The notes under the pieces: generated by a model
What the model saw: the letters and a program-made list of their open reading frames with translations, nothing else
Databases searched by the model: none
What the model was told of the DNA's origin: nothing
In this document: positions 9,222 through 19,772 of the stretch, piece after piece
Layout: each line of letters begins with the position of its first letter
Numbering within the stretch: the first letter of the stretch is position 1
Made by a program: the position numbers and the translations under genes
NCBI GenBank assembly: GCA_001839685.1
Contig: MLAK01000642.1
Span: 1 to 25,671 of the forward strand
DNA from: Tritrichomonas foetus
Taxonomy: Eukaryota; Parabasalia; Tritrichomonadida; Tritrichomonadidae
DNA: 25,671 bases
Direction of reading: 5' to 3'

Positions 9222-9230
9222 TCATTTAAA
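9222..9230 (+). promoter_or_regulatory. Initiator TCATTTAAA
   Basis: TCATTTAAA lies 4 bases before an ATG at 9235-9237 and matches the trichomonad initiator. It points to 9235, not a later ATG, as the original start of the decayed gene that follows. Confidence 0.6.
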
Positions 9231-9234
9231 TATT

Positions 9235-11520
9235 ATGCAGGACGCATTTGGCGCACATGAGCAGGAGATTATTCAGAAGTTTTTCCAGTACTGATAATGA
9301 ATTTATTAATCAGAATAATATTGATAATATTCCTGATAATAGTAGTAACAACACAATCAGTTACAATCTTAATATGGATAATAACTCCGAAGTAGAAAGC
9401 AATAATAATGAAAAATGTGGAAATACACCTCAATTGGCTACAGTTAATCCTAATCCAGCCATGGGTTATGATAAGGATTATATGCAGGAAATAAAAGGAA
9501 ATTATGATAATATAGAAAAATGTATTAATTTTAGGAATTATAAAAGTTTTGAAGCAATAGATATTCGAAGTGAAAAATATAAAAACTTCTCAATGAAATC
9601 TTCCCCTTAAATTGGAATAAAAAAATAGTCGAACAAGTGGTGATAATAGTAATTTTTTCAATGATCAATTACAAAATATTGATAATTCAAAAGATTTGAA
9701 TGAAAATGATGTTAATTCTAACATGAATTCACTAAATGATTTAGATTATAAAGTTGACAATTTTAATTGGAAAACATCTGAATCAAATTGTAATATGAAT
9801 AACGAGACAGATACTAACGAGATGAATGATCATGCAGTAATTAATTATAATGGAGAAGCAGAACAAAATAATATTGAATCGAATATTGTATAATTCTTGA
9901 ATAAATATAAAAATGTCATAAGTGGTGCATTAAATATGCTTGATATTCAAAAAATTAATTTTAAAAATAATGAAGCTTACCAATAACAAAAGAGATGAAG
10001 AGGAATTTAATAATATTAAAACTATTAATTTTTAAAACTTAGATCACAAACAAATCAACTAAACCAATCTCAGAATTAATTACAAAGTCAATTACCCAAT
10101 CAGTCGCAAAGTCAATCTCTAAATCATAACAAAAATCATTGTCAAAACCATACACAAAACTCGGTATACTTACAAAATTGTAGCAACTCAGTCGGAGACA
10201 ATAATGATGATGGAAATGGAGAACAAAATAACGAAAATTTTAATTACTCTGAAGTTCTTTTCTAATCCATTTCCAATTTATAATCTATAATAGAGAGCGC
10301 CAAAGATAAATTGGCTGAAGTTGCTACAGCAGAAGATTTAGTCTATTTAATAAATGAAGAATGGAACTGTGAAGAGAGATGGCAGGTAGAAGTTGATGAA
10401 GATTTCCTCATTGCTATTCTCAAAACACAATTATTCCAACCAATTGGGAAGTAAAATTGTACAGTCTTTACGTGTATGTTTAAAGGTAAAACTGCTACTC
10501 AGAGCAAGATTTACTTGAAGGAAATGCACAATATATATTCACTTGATGATTCAGAAGTTAGATTGATGATCAATATTTTTTAGATAAAATATTTAACTGT
10601 AAGATAAGCAATAATAAGATATACCCGTCATTTTGCTTAACTAAAGAGTGTGGATATGTTTGTGAATATAGGATGGCGTTTACTGCGCATCTAGATACCC
10701 ATAAAGGACTACCACATTAATTGCAAATTTCGGTCAAATATGGGGACAAATTATATTCTGCGTTCACAACAACAAAGAAATCCTCTTCATCTTAGATGTA
10801 ATATTACAAAGAGAAGTACATCTATGCCACTTTAATGATTGCTTTAGACCATCAGCCCAAGCAATCTCAAACCATTTCGCACATACTCATAAAGAATCAA
10901 GAACTGAAGAAGGCTTAAGAACTATAAGAAAAGCAAGTATCAAAATGTTGATCCTGATTGATTCAATCTTAGAAGATTCACAAGTTTTACATGATTCACA
11001 AATTTTACATATTTCAAATAACTCTCAAGATTTACAAAGAGCAATAATAGAAACTTTTAACCTAGAAACAAACATGTAATGTCAATGATAACCCAATACT
11101 GAAACAGCAACAGTTTCTTGTAATGAAAAGTATACGTAAAGTTCATTTAATGATACTGTTCAACATTCTGACTAAATCAAGGAAGCTAATGATGATCTTA
11201 AAAACAAGTTCTAGTTCCACAACTGGCAAGCACAAAGAACTATTGAAGACAATCTTGATGCTGCTGCTGGCTTCATCAACATTAACCACCAACTTCTCCA
11301 GTAAAATCATCAAGAAATAGAAGGCGAACAACAACTTAAATATGTTAACAGAAGAATCAAACATCCAAATTATCAACACAAAACAGATGTAAAGAACATT
11401 TTAAAGTTACAACAAGATATAAAAGAACCGAAAAAGAAACGTGAATAAGCAGAACGTGTTTCAGCATCTGAGATTCAAGACGAACAACAAGTGATGAATG
11501 ATTATAAATTAGAGCAATGA
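9235..11520 (+). pseudogene. Decayed gene: Asn/Gln-rich, two C2H2 fingers, coiled coil
   Basis: The ATG at 9235 gives MQDAFGAHEQEIIQKFFQY, then frames shift repeatedly. Asn-rich stretches (9257-9610 and 9696-9893) are followed by a Gln/Asn/Ser stretch (10030-10265). A mixed segment with LINEEWNCEERWQVEVDEDF (10290-10450) comes next. Two C2H2 fingers follow: C-x4-C-x12-H-x3-H from the Cys at 10634 to the His at 10700-10702, and C-x4-C-x10-H-x4-H from 10825 to 10890. The end is Gln/Glu/Lys-rich and coiled-coil-like (11190-11520). At least ten in-frame stops, almost all TAA or TAG, plus several indels prevent translation. Fingers suggest nucleic-acid binding. The family is unknown. An N-terminal region of a large mobile-element protein is possible, but no reverse transcriptase motif was seen. 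Confidence 0.5.
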
Positions 11521-11529
11521 AAATCAGTC

Positions 11530-14220
11530 GAATTAAGTATTTGGAACAGAGGATTCATGTACAGATCTCGGTAAAGGAGAAGAATTTTATAATCAACTCG
11601 ATCTAATCAAGAAGGAATGATACAAGGGTCAAATATAACAAGAAACGGAAAATTTTAAGCAAACTCTATTTCACAATCCTACAAGAATATTATAATGACC
11701 ATGAATGGTTTCGGAAACAATATAAGCACTTTTTATAATATTCAAATATTTCGATTGGCTACTTACGATGAACAGCAAAGAAAGAAAACAAATCAAAGTC
11801 AACCAACCGATACAGTTCCTAATTATTCATGAGTTTATCATGAAAGGGATAATACTTGTCAAACTCTTGAATAACCAAAGTGTTTGGTAATTATAGCAAA
11901 GTTGTTTCATGCTGAAGAAAAGGTTTACTTGCTCGAAGAGAGAAAATGATGTTTGAGTTTTTCTCTTTGACACTTGGTAACCATATTCTATACATTGTGA
12001 ATCCTTTTAAAACATTTCATGTCTTGATATACTCATAGATTGTGCTCTTTCTGGGTTTCTTGAACGAGGTTTAGATGACCTAACTATACAGTTGTTTGGG
12101 GTCCCTCTTTCAATGGTTAATGATCATTCAAAAAATCTTCATAAATTTGGTCGATGATAACTCGCTTTCACTTTGTTTATCGAGTTTGTGGTAACATGCA
12201 GTATGTTTTTTTACAGACTCAATGTCAAGTGAATTTTCTGATAACTCATAATTTTGATGGCAAAACATTCATAATCGTCTAATTGTGTAAAAAAATTTTA
12301 ATTCATATTTTTATTGAGAAAAATTCAGTGGCCTAAAGTCTATATCGTATTGACGTGGCCTATTCCTAGGAAATATATGTCATTTTAAAAGCTTTAAATT
12401 ATTTTTGAGAAATCAGGTTTCCATACAAAATCATATCGAATTTGAATACAAAATATCATTCCTTTAAATTCTCTGAGATAAAATTCAGAGTATTTCTTTA
12501 TGTTTATCAAATGACTTTGAATCCATTCTTGAAAAGTAAGCAATTCTCACAATAAGCACTTTTATTTGAAAAATTGAGAAAATCTTCAAACGGCTAAATT
12601 CATTTCATTTTTTCTTATTGTTTTGAGTTTGTCGAATGACATATTTCAACCAAAAAGCGACTTTGACAAAAATCGATACGCAAAACATTAACAACAGATT
12701 ATACAAAACAATCATTACAACGGAACTTTATATCATATGTTTTCTTCATCTGATGATCATCACTAATATTATTATTAAAAAGGAGACATCACAAGGTCAT
12801 AAATATGTCCTGCTTTGATCAAACGTCTTCATACTCAGATCAGCGCTTGTTTCCAATAAGGTTTATGACTTTGATACAATTATGTAGGCTTATTTTCGGT
12901 TTATAATTTCATTTTTCTAAAATGAATCTTGAATATCTCACTCTTTTAAAGTTTCAAGATCCGACCAGACTCAAGGTTATGCTTATGCAAAAGGGTAACG
13001 TCTAAGGATTCAGTACTTGTTCTCGACAAATTTCATCCAGCCTATACAATCATTATTACTGTAACTTTGGAGGAAGAGCTAAAGGATAAAAAAACTAACA
13101 AATTTGGATGTACATAGTTTATCATGACCACGTTGTGACTGATAATGGAACGCACTTCATCGTAATCAAGACAAATAATATTTGCTTAAATCATGGTTGT
13201 GAATTGTATCCTCAGATGTACGCATGAAGCATGATTCATCTAACGATAAAGAAATGATGAACAATTTTCACCAATCAGGAGTTTCACCACTTCAAATTTG
13301 TAATTTCCTGAGAAGGAACGACATTTTTAATCTTATAACGCTTAAAATTAGTTCCACTATCTTAAGAGAAAAAAATGACAAAATCTGATGAAAGAAATGA
13401 GAAAGCTATTTAAATTTGATGATATGCCTATAGTATAGAGAATTGACATGAAGACTGAAGGGGATGAAAAGATAGTGAAGTTTAGATATATAAATGAAAT
13501 GGATAGACCATGTTTCCTTTGAAAAAGTTTATAGGCCATGCAAAATAACCATATCAATGGGCAATAAATTTCCACCCTTTTTTTATACTACATATTTATC
13601 TTTGCGAATAGACTATAGTTTCTGATGAAGTGTCACGTGATGGATTTTATTTTTTTCTCACAATTTTTTCTTGAATTTGGTTATCTCTGTATCTTCATTT
13701 TCAAATAATAATGTATGAACAAAACGAGTTGATAACGAAAAAGCTGTTCTTGATCGAGAACGTCTATTTTGTTAATATGGCTTCAAAATATCGAATCGAA
13801 GTCCTTCCATCTCATTTACGAAACTCTGAGATGGTGCTATTTGTTGATTCTCACAATAGCTGCTATGTTCTGCGGAACGAACATTTTTAAAAGTTATAAC
13901 ATGAGGTATCAACTCATTCATTCATGAAGATAAAAAACTGATTAAAGATATAAAATTTTCCCCTCGCTTTTTTCCTCTAATTGTATGATCAGATTCATTA
14001 TATAAAAATATCTAATTTTTTAATGAGAAACATTCGATAAATTTTCTCTTTTTTTGCCAGTTAATATACTTTTTTACGGAGCTTTTCTTGGTGATGATCG
14101 ATAATAGAATGGACACCCTCATTATTTCGTTGAGTTCGGTTTGGAACTGTTATAAGTGCTGAACAGAATCACTGTAATGATCACTTTAAGTTTCCCTTCT
14201 ATGAATAAGAAATAAATTCA
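11530..14220 (+). pseudogene. Heavily decayed plus-strand coding sequence, unknown
   Basis: Short protein-like runs occur in changing plus frames. Examples are EEFYNQLDLIKKE near 11580, FLERGLDDLTIQLFGVPLS near 12060, and FLYVYQMTLNPFLKSKQFSQ near 12500. Others are KDSVLVLDKFHPAYTIIITV near 13000, RKLFKFDDMPIV near 13400, and MASKYRIEVLPSHLRNSEM at 13777-13890. The last runs on to NILFYGAFLGDD near 14070. Each is ended by stops or indels. The pieces from 12900 on could belong to one old gene. The piece at 13777 faintly recalls the C-terminal part of USP7-type proteases (FRIEEIP...NEML pattern), which is too weak to assign. Between runs the DNA is AT-rich without signal. Confidence 0.3.
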
Positions 14221-14229
14221 TGCTCTTAT

Positions 14230-14820
14230 TTCCTAGTACATTGAAATATATTCTGGATCTAATAAATCGATTTATTTGTAGATTCCCAAATCAAAACCGA
14301 TGGTTTCACTAAATCAAAAAAGAATAGAACAAGATCAATCTTTAAAAAAATAATGAAATCAAATTAAAAATTTTGCTTTGAAAAGCAAGTATCCTATATA
14401 TAAATCTTCAATGTATAGAGGAAAGATACTTTATTTAAATCGGTAAAATCATTGCTGTTTCACCAAAAAAATCAGTACTGTCTTTTCAACTAATTTCATT
14501 GTAGACTAAGGAAAAAATATAAATAAGCGATTTGAAAAATAAAATTTGGAATTCTCTTTGGAAAAATGCGCCATTCAAATTATACATCATATTGTATATA
14601 TAATATTTTCATGGCATTTAACTTATGACTATTTCTAATATATTTTTAAATATTAAATCTAATAATTTTATCAAAAAGAAAGGGTTATTTTTGTCATCAA
14701 TAGATTTGCAAAAATAATATATAAGTGAATAAATTATTGATATATAGAAATGAAATTTTTTTTCATCTCAATATATTATAAATCTCAATTAATTTTTTCG
14801 ATACCATTTGAAAACTTCAT
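14230..14820. other. AT-rich intergenic region, no gene seen
   Basis: No reading frame of protein-like composition is visible. It separates the decayed plus-strand sequence from the minus-strand gene ending at 14920. Confidence 0.45.
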
Positions 14821-14823
14821 AGA

Positions 14824-14856
14824 AAATCTATTTGAGACAACGTCTCAAATAGATTT
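14824..14856. terminator. Perfect 15-bp hairpin beyond the minus-strand gene
   Basis: AAATCTATTTGAGAC at 14824-14838 pairs exactly with 14842-14856 around a 3-base loop. It lies about 65 bases past the stop of the gene at 14920. It may shape the 3' end of that transcript or be a transposon relic. Trichomonads are not known to use hairpin terminators, so the role is unproven. Confidence 0.5.
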
Positions 14857-14919
14857 GCCTGAATATTAAGAAATAATTTTTTTTGTATCAATTTTTGGAT
14901 TTTCGGTGAAGTTTTTCTA

Positions 14920-16251
14920 TTACTCATTGAATTTACATTGTGAATCTCTACAACAAAAAATTAATCTTTTTGATTCATTTTTAGATTTACCACTTTTCTT
15001 TATTCTAATAGCTCGATGAGTATCATCTTGCAATTCTAAAATAAAATGAAAAATTGTATCCTTATCCTTAAAAAGTTTATTTTTAATGGATGGATCATAT
15101 TTTGGAATTTCTTTTGGTAATTCATTTATGTTAGACTCTTCAAAGAAAGAATCTGAATCTGGAATTGAAAACAATGGAACATCGTTGATAGATTTTTGAA
15201 TTTCATCGGAATTTATGTTAATATTAATATTTTCATTATGTTCTTGTGAATTTAATAAAGAANCATTTCTTATTTCCTTAAATTCACCCAAACATAATAA
15301 TATTTCATCATACTCGATTTGAAATTTATTTTCTAATAGTTCNCAGATTGTCATTATTTGTAATGAAATATTTTCGATTTTATATTTATTAGGTAAACTT
15401 TGAATTTCATTNACTATTGGGAAATCATTTTTTTCAATTTTTTTCATTAATGTTTCTAGTTCTTTTGTAATAATTTTTATATTGAAAAAAATTTACCAAT
15501 ATTATAGAATCTATCATAATTAAAATGTAAAAATAATAGAAAATCATTGCGATTTTTGAATGAATGTTCTTGCAAAATTTGATTCCATTCAGTTCCAAAA
15601 TGATTAACAATGTTTCTTACTCTTAAAATTGGCTTTATACGATGAAATAAATTTTTTATAATTGTGTTAGGAATAAAAAAAAATCTGTTTTTCCAAAAAA
15701 TCGGAAATTGTTATTGTTAGAAATAAAGAATAATTTTTTAAAATGANAGCATGAATAAATTGAATTAAACCATTTTCAGAATAAGGGTATACAAGTATCA
15801 ATTCTATAATTTTATGGTACATTTCTTTCTTTGGTATCCCATAATTATATAAAAAGTTTAAAATATGTTTTCTCTTTGAAATAGGTAAGTAATCATCTTG
15901 AATAATGTAAGTTGCATAAATTGTATCTCTAGGTAAATTTAAGGTAGNATCTATTTCTAAAAATAAAAAGAAAAAGCAATTTTTGTAAAATTTCCATTCT
16001 TTTAGTGAATATTCAATTGTTTTAATTGATATTTCCCCAGAATACTCTTTATAAACACTTATCATTAAGCCACGATCATCATGAAGTGTCCAATTATATG
16101 GTGTAGGCATTGATTCACCAAATTTTATGTTGCTTCGATCATTTATTAAAAGTATGACGACATCATTCAATCGATTCATTAAGTTTTTGGAAAGTATACT
16201 TGCAGGAATGATAGTTAATCCAGGAAATCATTTGTACTTAATAAAATCCAT
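14920..16251 (-). CDS. Unknown protein, main frame breaks in homopolymers
   Basis: Three minus-strand pieces (16179-15667, about 15670-15477, 15447-14920) form one reading of roughly 420 residues once the A9 run at 15675-15683 and the A-run near 15485-15491 each change by one base. The outer pieces are already in the same frame. The frame also extends upstream to an ATG at 16249-16251, with a single TGA at 16228-16230. Five N bases lie inside. Features include a hydrophobic aromatic segment (YKNCFFFLFLEI), a helix-rich middle and FGTEWNQILQEHSFKNRND, which resembles the end of a Myb/SANT helix pair. An Asn-rich acidic stretch follows, then a basic Cys-containing tail (RIKKSGKSKNESKRLIFCCRDSQCKF). 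No family is recognised with confidence. The gene may be functional if the breaks are sequencing errors. Confidence 0.5.
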
Positions 16252-16399
16252 TTAACTTGTAGATATTAATGTTTATATGGTCAATTTTTTTTCAATTATA
16301 TTTTGATGTATTTATGATTCAAATTTCAAATAGGTCTCAAAACGCCGACTTTTTGTGAAAACATTTTAAATGCTTTACATTTTGATGTGATTCATATTT

Positions 16400-16700
16400 T
16401 NATATATTGATTTATTTAATTCATACTTTTAAATCTATTAATTCTTGTATATATTAATGTTTNTGTTTATTTATTTCTTCCATACNTTTAAAACNAAATA
16501 TTATTTAATATTCTAAATATTTATATTATTAAATTCTTTTTAACTTTTAAAACTATTGATTCTTTCATACTTTAATGTTTTTACCATTTAATTTTTAATT
16601 ATTTTTAAATCCATTGATTCTTTCTTATTTGGAAATCAAATAATTATTTCATATTCTAATTCTTTTAAATTCATTAATTTTTTCACAAGAAATTTTTCAA
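16400..16700. repeat. Degenerate AT-rich direct repeats
   Basis: Blocks of the type CTTTTAAA(T/A)C(T)ATTGATTCTT recur near 16425, 16551, 16601 and 16656, two followed by TTAATGTTT. Four N bases (16401, 16463, 16486, 16495) fall here, as expected if repeat copies were merged in assembly. Confidence 0.5.
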
Positions 16701-16719
16701 TAGTACTAAAGGAAAAAAT

Positions 16720-17025
16720 ATAGATAATATCAAAAGGAAAATCAAACAATTGGGTAATCATATTTTTGGGAATTCAAAGTTTCATTTTCTACTTGTAGAA
16801 AACAAAATGAAATTGCAAAGGATAATATATCACATTAGTTAGATTGCTTTTAAAATATGCAATGCCTGACTTTTTCACAATGGGGAATGTAAACACATGG
16901 ATATTTCATAACTGCATAGAACAATGTTACCAATAACTAAAAGAAATACCGATTTTAAAAATTCGATACAATTGATAAGAGAAAACTATTCGGTGTTAAT
17001 ATTAAGAAAGATAAAAATTATTAAG
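16720..17025. other. AT-rich stretch, no gene seen
   Basis: Nothing coding or structured was identified. A short block near 16770-16800 (GAATTC then AAGTTTCATTTTCTACTTGTA) resembles 496-520 at the 3' end of the helicase remnant, perhaps a shared element end. Confidence 0.4.
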
Positions 17026-17165
17026 AGAGAGAAGAATTCATAAGAAAGAAGAATTCATAACAAAGAAGAATTTATTCATCTACTTTATCCATTCATTTAC
17101 TTGATCATTCATCCATTTACTTTATTATTCATTCATTTACTTGATCATTCATTCATCTACATTAT
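17026..17165. repeat. Two adjoining short tandem repeats
   Basis: First come about three copies of a unit containing AAGAAGAATTCATAA (17030-17075). These are followed by about four degenerate copies of ATTCATTTACTTGATCATTC up to 17160. They are simple-sequence expansions with no coding sense. Confidence 0.65.
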
Positions 17166-18050
17166 AACGAAATAATTAAAATCGTTTAATTTAAATCATC
17201 AGACAAACTTGTATGAAAATTAATAACATCTTATCACTTAAATATAGCAAAAAAGTGAACATAGGAAAACTCAAAACATTCGAAATTTGATTAGATGATT
17301 TTTTTTATTTATTTTCATCTATTCGCCTTTTAACATTCTTATTCTCACTTTATTTCTTTATTATGCCATATATTAATGCTTCTCACTGATTAACCTATGC
17401 TCATTGCTAATCTCATTATCTCAATCTGTCACCATATCTTCAAATTTCATAGACAGCTAATTCTTTGATTTTTAANCATGATTCNAATAGGAACATTATT
17501 TCGTGATAATGAATTATGAATAGAATTAATGAATGACGAGAATGTGTTAATGAATTAAGATTAAAATTAATAAATTATAAGCACTCCTATAATAATAAAA
17601 TAACCAACAAATACTTATCTAAAATTAACTTTTGAACAAAAAATTGAATAAAATTATTGATATTTTCGAATTGTCGATACTAAAATCATAATAGAGCAAA
17701 ATAGTAAAACAATAAATGATCATTTACATAACTCACTGGCAAAATCGCACGAAACAATTCAAAAAGAGCTGCACTTGAGGATCAATTTAGATAAATAAAT
17801 GATGCATTTCATAAAATGATTTTGAATAAAATTTCATATGATTCTCAAAATTGATAGACACTTTTCAATACCTATTTGTGCATACACTCACAAAATCGAA
17901 TCTCCTACAAATCACTTCACATTTGTTTTAAAATCTTTATTCAATGAATATATTAATTCAAATTCTCAAAGCATGTAACAATNTTCTTATATTCTGAAGT
18001 ACTACCTCATAAATATGTTGTTAACATTAATTTTTTCATATTNANGATTT
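17166..18050. other. AT-rich region, no gene seen
   Basis: No coherent frame was found on either strand. N bases at 17476, 17485, 17983, 18043 and 18045 indicate unresolved sequence. Confidence 0.45.
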
Positions 18051-18080
18051 TAAAAAAACTCATNNNNATGAGTTTTTTTA
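18051..18080. repeat. Palindrome interrupted by a 4-N gap
   Basis: TAAAAAAACTCAT at 18051-18063 and its exact reverse complement at 18068-18080 flank NNNN. The true centre of the palindrome is unknown. The arms may be longer in the genome if the gap hides a hard-to-sequence hairpin. Confidence 0.7.
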
Positions 18081-18209
18081 GAAACTTAATATTATGCTTT
18101 TTATGTATTATGAGTAAGTTATACATTAGTATAGATAAGTAATTCTTGTTTATTCGCTTAAATTTAAAATTTTTCTCGAGATATCAATTTGATCATCTCT
18201 TCAAATTAC

Positions 18210-19403
18210 TTAAAACGAATTAATCTGACTATATATCTTTTCATCTATCCATTCTTTAACAGATCATCCTATTTCTTCAAGAAATCATCATTTTTTGGCT
18301 TGAGTAAAAATCCATCTTTATCATTATTTTGTTGCATTCAATTTTTTTTCGATTTTTTATTCAAAAATTTTAGAATAACTTTTTATGTATGACTTTTTCT
18401 ATGAGTATTCAAAAATGTGGTGTTTTTGCTTGTTTTTTAGAAAATGTGGTGTTTTTACGTTTGACTCATAGATTGTATCGAGATAAAAAGGACATAATAG
18501 TTTCTAATGAATCATTACGTTTGCATCCATTCCTTATTTGCCCATTCAAATGCTCCTCTGTCATGGTTGAGAGGCGCGAAAAATTGATTGAACCACCTTT
18601 ATTTAATTCATATATCAAAACAATTAAAGTATTAACAGCGAGGACTAAAGCCTCCAATGGTGCAACATATAGTAGTTTTTTTCTTTGTTAACTATTCCTG
18701 CACGGGATATGTTTTTATTTAGCTTATTTTGTTCGATTGTGTCAACAAATTTCATATGTATAATAAAAGATAATTTGGGAATTAAAATTCGTGTGGATCT
18801 ATCTATAGTTTCATTCCTAACAGCTTCAAACCACCGAGCAACTGGCAATATATAAAAAACTTCATGCCAGTAATTTTTTTCCATGAGTGCTTTGACAACA
18901 GGAATCGAAGAAAGGCCGATTGGATATAAATCCTGCATTTTGCCTAAATTTGTATAGTCTGTCAGAATATCACCTAGATCAATTGCTTGTTGAATTTTTC
19001 CGACATCCAAGAAAAATGTAGAATCATGTGGATGAACAGTAACAGTGCTGAATAATAACCCAGTTCTTCGGTTTTTGCCATAGTGAATGGGGTCAGTGAT
19101 AAATAAGCATTTGGATTCTGTATAAATCTGAACTAAGTTTCATATTTCTATAATATCAGGTTTTTCGTTGCGCATTTCTGATCTCCAATGATAATAAAAA
19201 TCCAAATGATATTTAGAGTAGCCTTGATCCCCATCAACACAGACATAACTGGCAAAAAAACGAGTACATTTTCGAAGATATAATATAAGATGATTTAATC
19301 TTATTCTTATATCATCATTGGCCAATCGGAAGATATAGATTTGAACGACAATATAGCAGAATTTTAGGAAAATTGAAAGGCTACGAATTTTTTCCCAGAA
19401 CAA
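18210..19403 (-). pseudogene. DDE transposase-like gene, decayed (possibly P-element-like)
   Basis: One minus-strand frame runs from 19403 to 18645, broken only by a TGA at 19140-19142. A shift follows and the reading continues at 18657-18466. Candidate acidic residues are Asp in VDGDQGY (19227-19235), Asp in ITDPIHYGKNRR (19092-19094), and Glu in TEEHLNGQIRNG (18553-18558). The DP-x-H-x-x-KN-x-R signature and a late E-x-LNG-x-IR are reminiscent of P-element/THAP9-type transposases. A Lys/Asn-rich tail may extend to about 18210. The 5' end before 19403 is lost. The DDE reading is moderately supported; the superfamily is uncertain. A duplicated AAAATGTGGTGTTTTT block lies at its 3' side (18415-18459). 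Confidence 0.45.
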
Positions 19404-19404
19404 T

Positions 19405-19766
19405 TATAATAATTTTCAAGTTGAACTTCTGTGTTCGTCTTTGAATCTTGATATTCTTATATGTGATGCATTTGTGTCTGTATGCATGTTACCCTAAGTT
19501 TAATGAACTTTTATGGAAAATTGGAAGTAAAAAAGTAAATTATCGATTTTGGTGATCATCAAAATTTCTTTGTATTTTTCTGAATTAACATATCAGTCGT
19601 ATCAAATATTGTCTCCTTTCTAAGTCCTCTGAGTTTCAAACATTAATATTGATTCGTCGTCTCAAAATAAGCGATTTATGATTTTTCCTCTTAACGTCTT
19701 TCTAGCCGAATCAGCTTTTCCAAAACTTTCTTGTTCCAACGACCGTTTAAATAAGTACATTTATGT
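19405..19766. other. Intergenic region between divergent genes
   Basis: No frame is supported. It holds the 5' flank of the surface-protein gene. The only recognisable signal is the initiator at its right end. Confidence 0.45.
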
Positions 19767-19771
19767 TCACA
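19767..19771 (+). promoter_or_regulatory. Initiator TCACA
   Basis: TCACA ends 1 base before the ATG at 19773, in the very short-leader arrangement typical of trichomonad genes. It fixes the start of the surface-protein gene over the out-of-frame ATG at 19763. Confidence 0.65.
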
Positions 19772-19772
19772 A

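Noticed and set aside
12636..12818. 60-codon ORF MTYFNQKATLTKI
   Set aside because: Chance-length frame in decayed AT-rich DNA with no initiator or homologous pattern.
13105..13227. Retroviral-type integrase, from TDNGTHF and a later YPQ
   Set aside because: The likeness is limited to a few residues. The preceding catalytic Asp region and the following Glu are absent, and the frame is short and broken.
13357..13575. 72-codon minus-strand ORF
   Set aside because: It is a shadow of protein-like plus-strand pieces (RKLFKFDDMPIV, FRYINEMDRPC) and is itself only hydrophobic low complexity.
13777..13890. USP7-type C-terminal domain (YRIEVLP...SEMVLFV)
   Set aside because: Only 37 codons with a loose pattern match. 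It is not enough to name a domain and no catalytic part is seen nearby.
17026..17165. CRISPR-like spaced repeats
   Set aside because: The units are directly adjacent and degenerate, with no unique spacers, in a eukaryotic genome.
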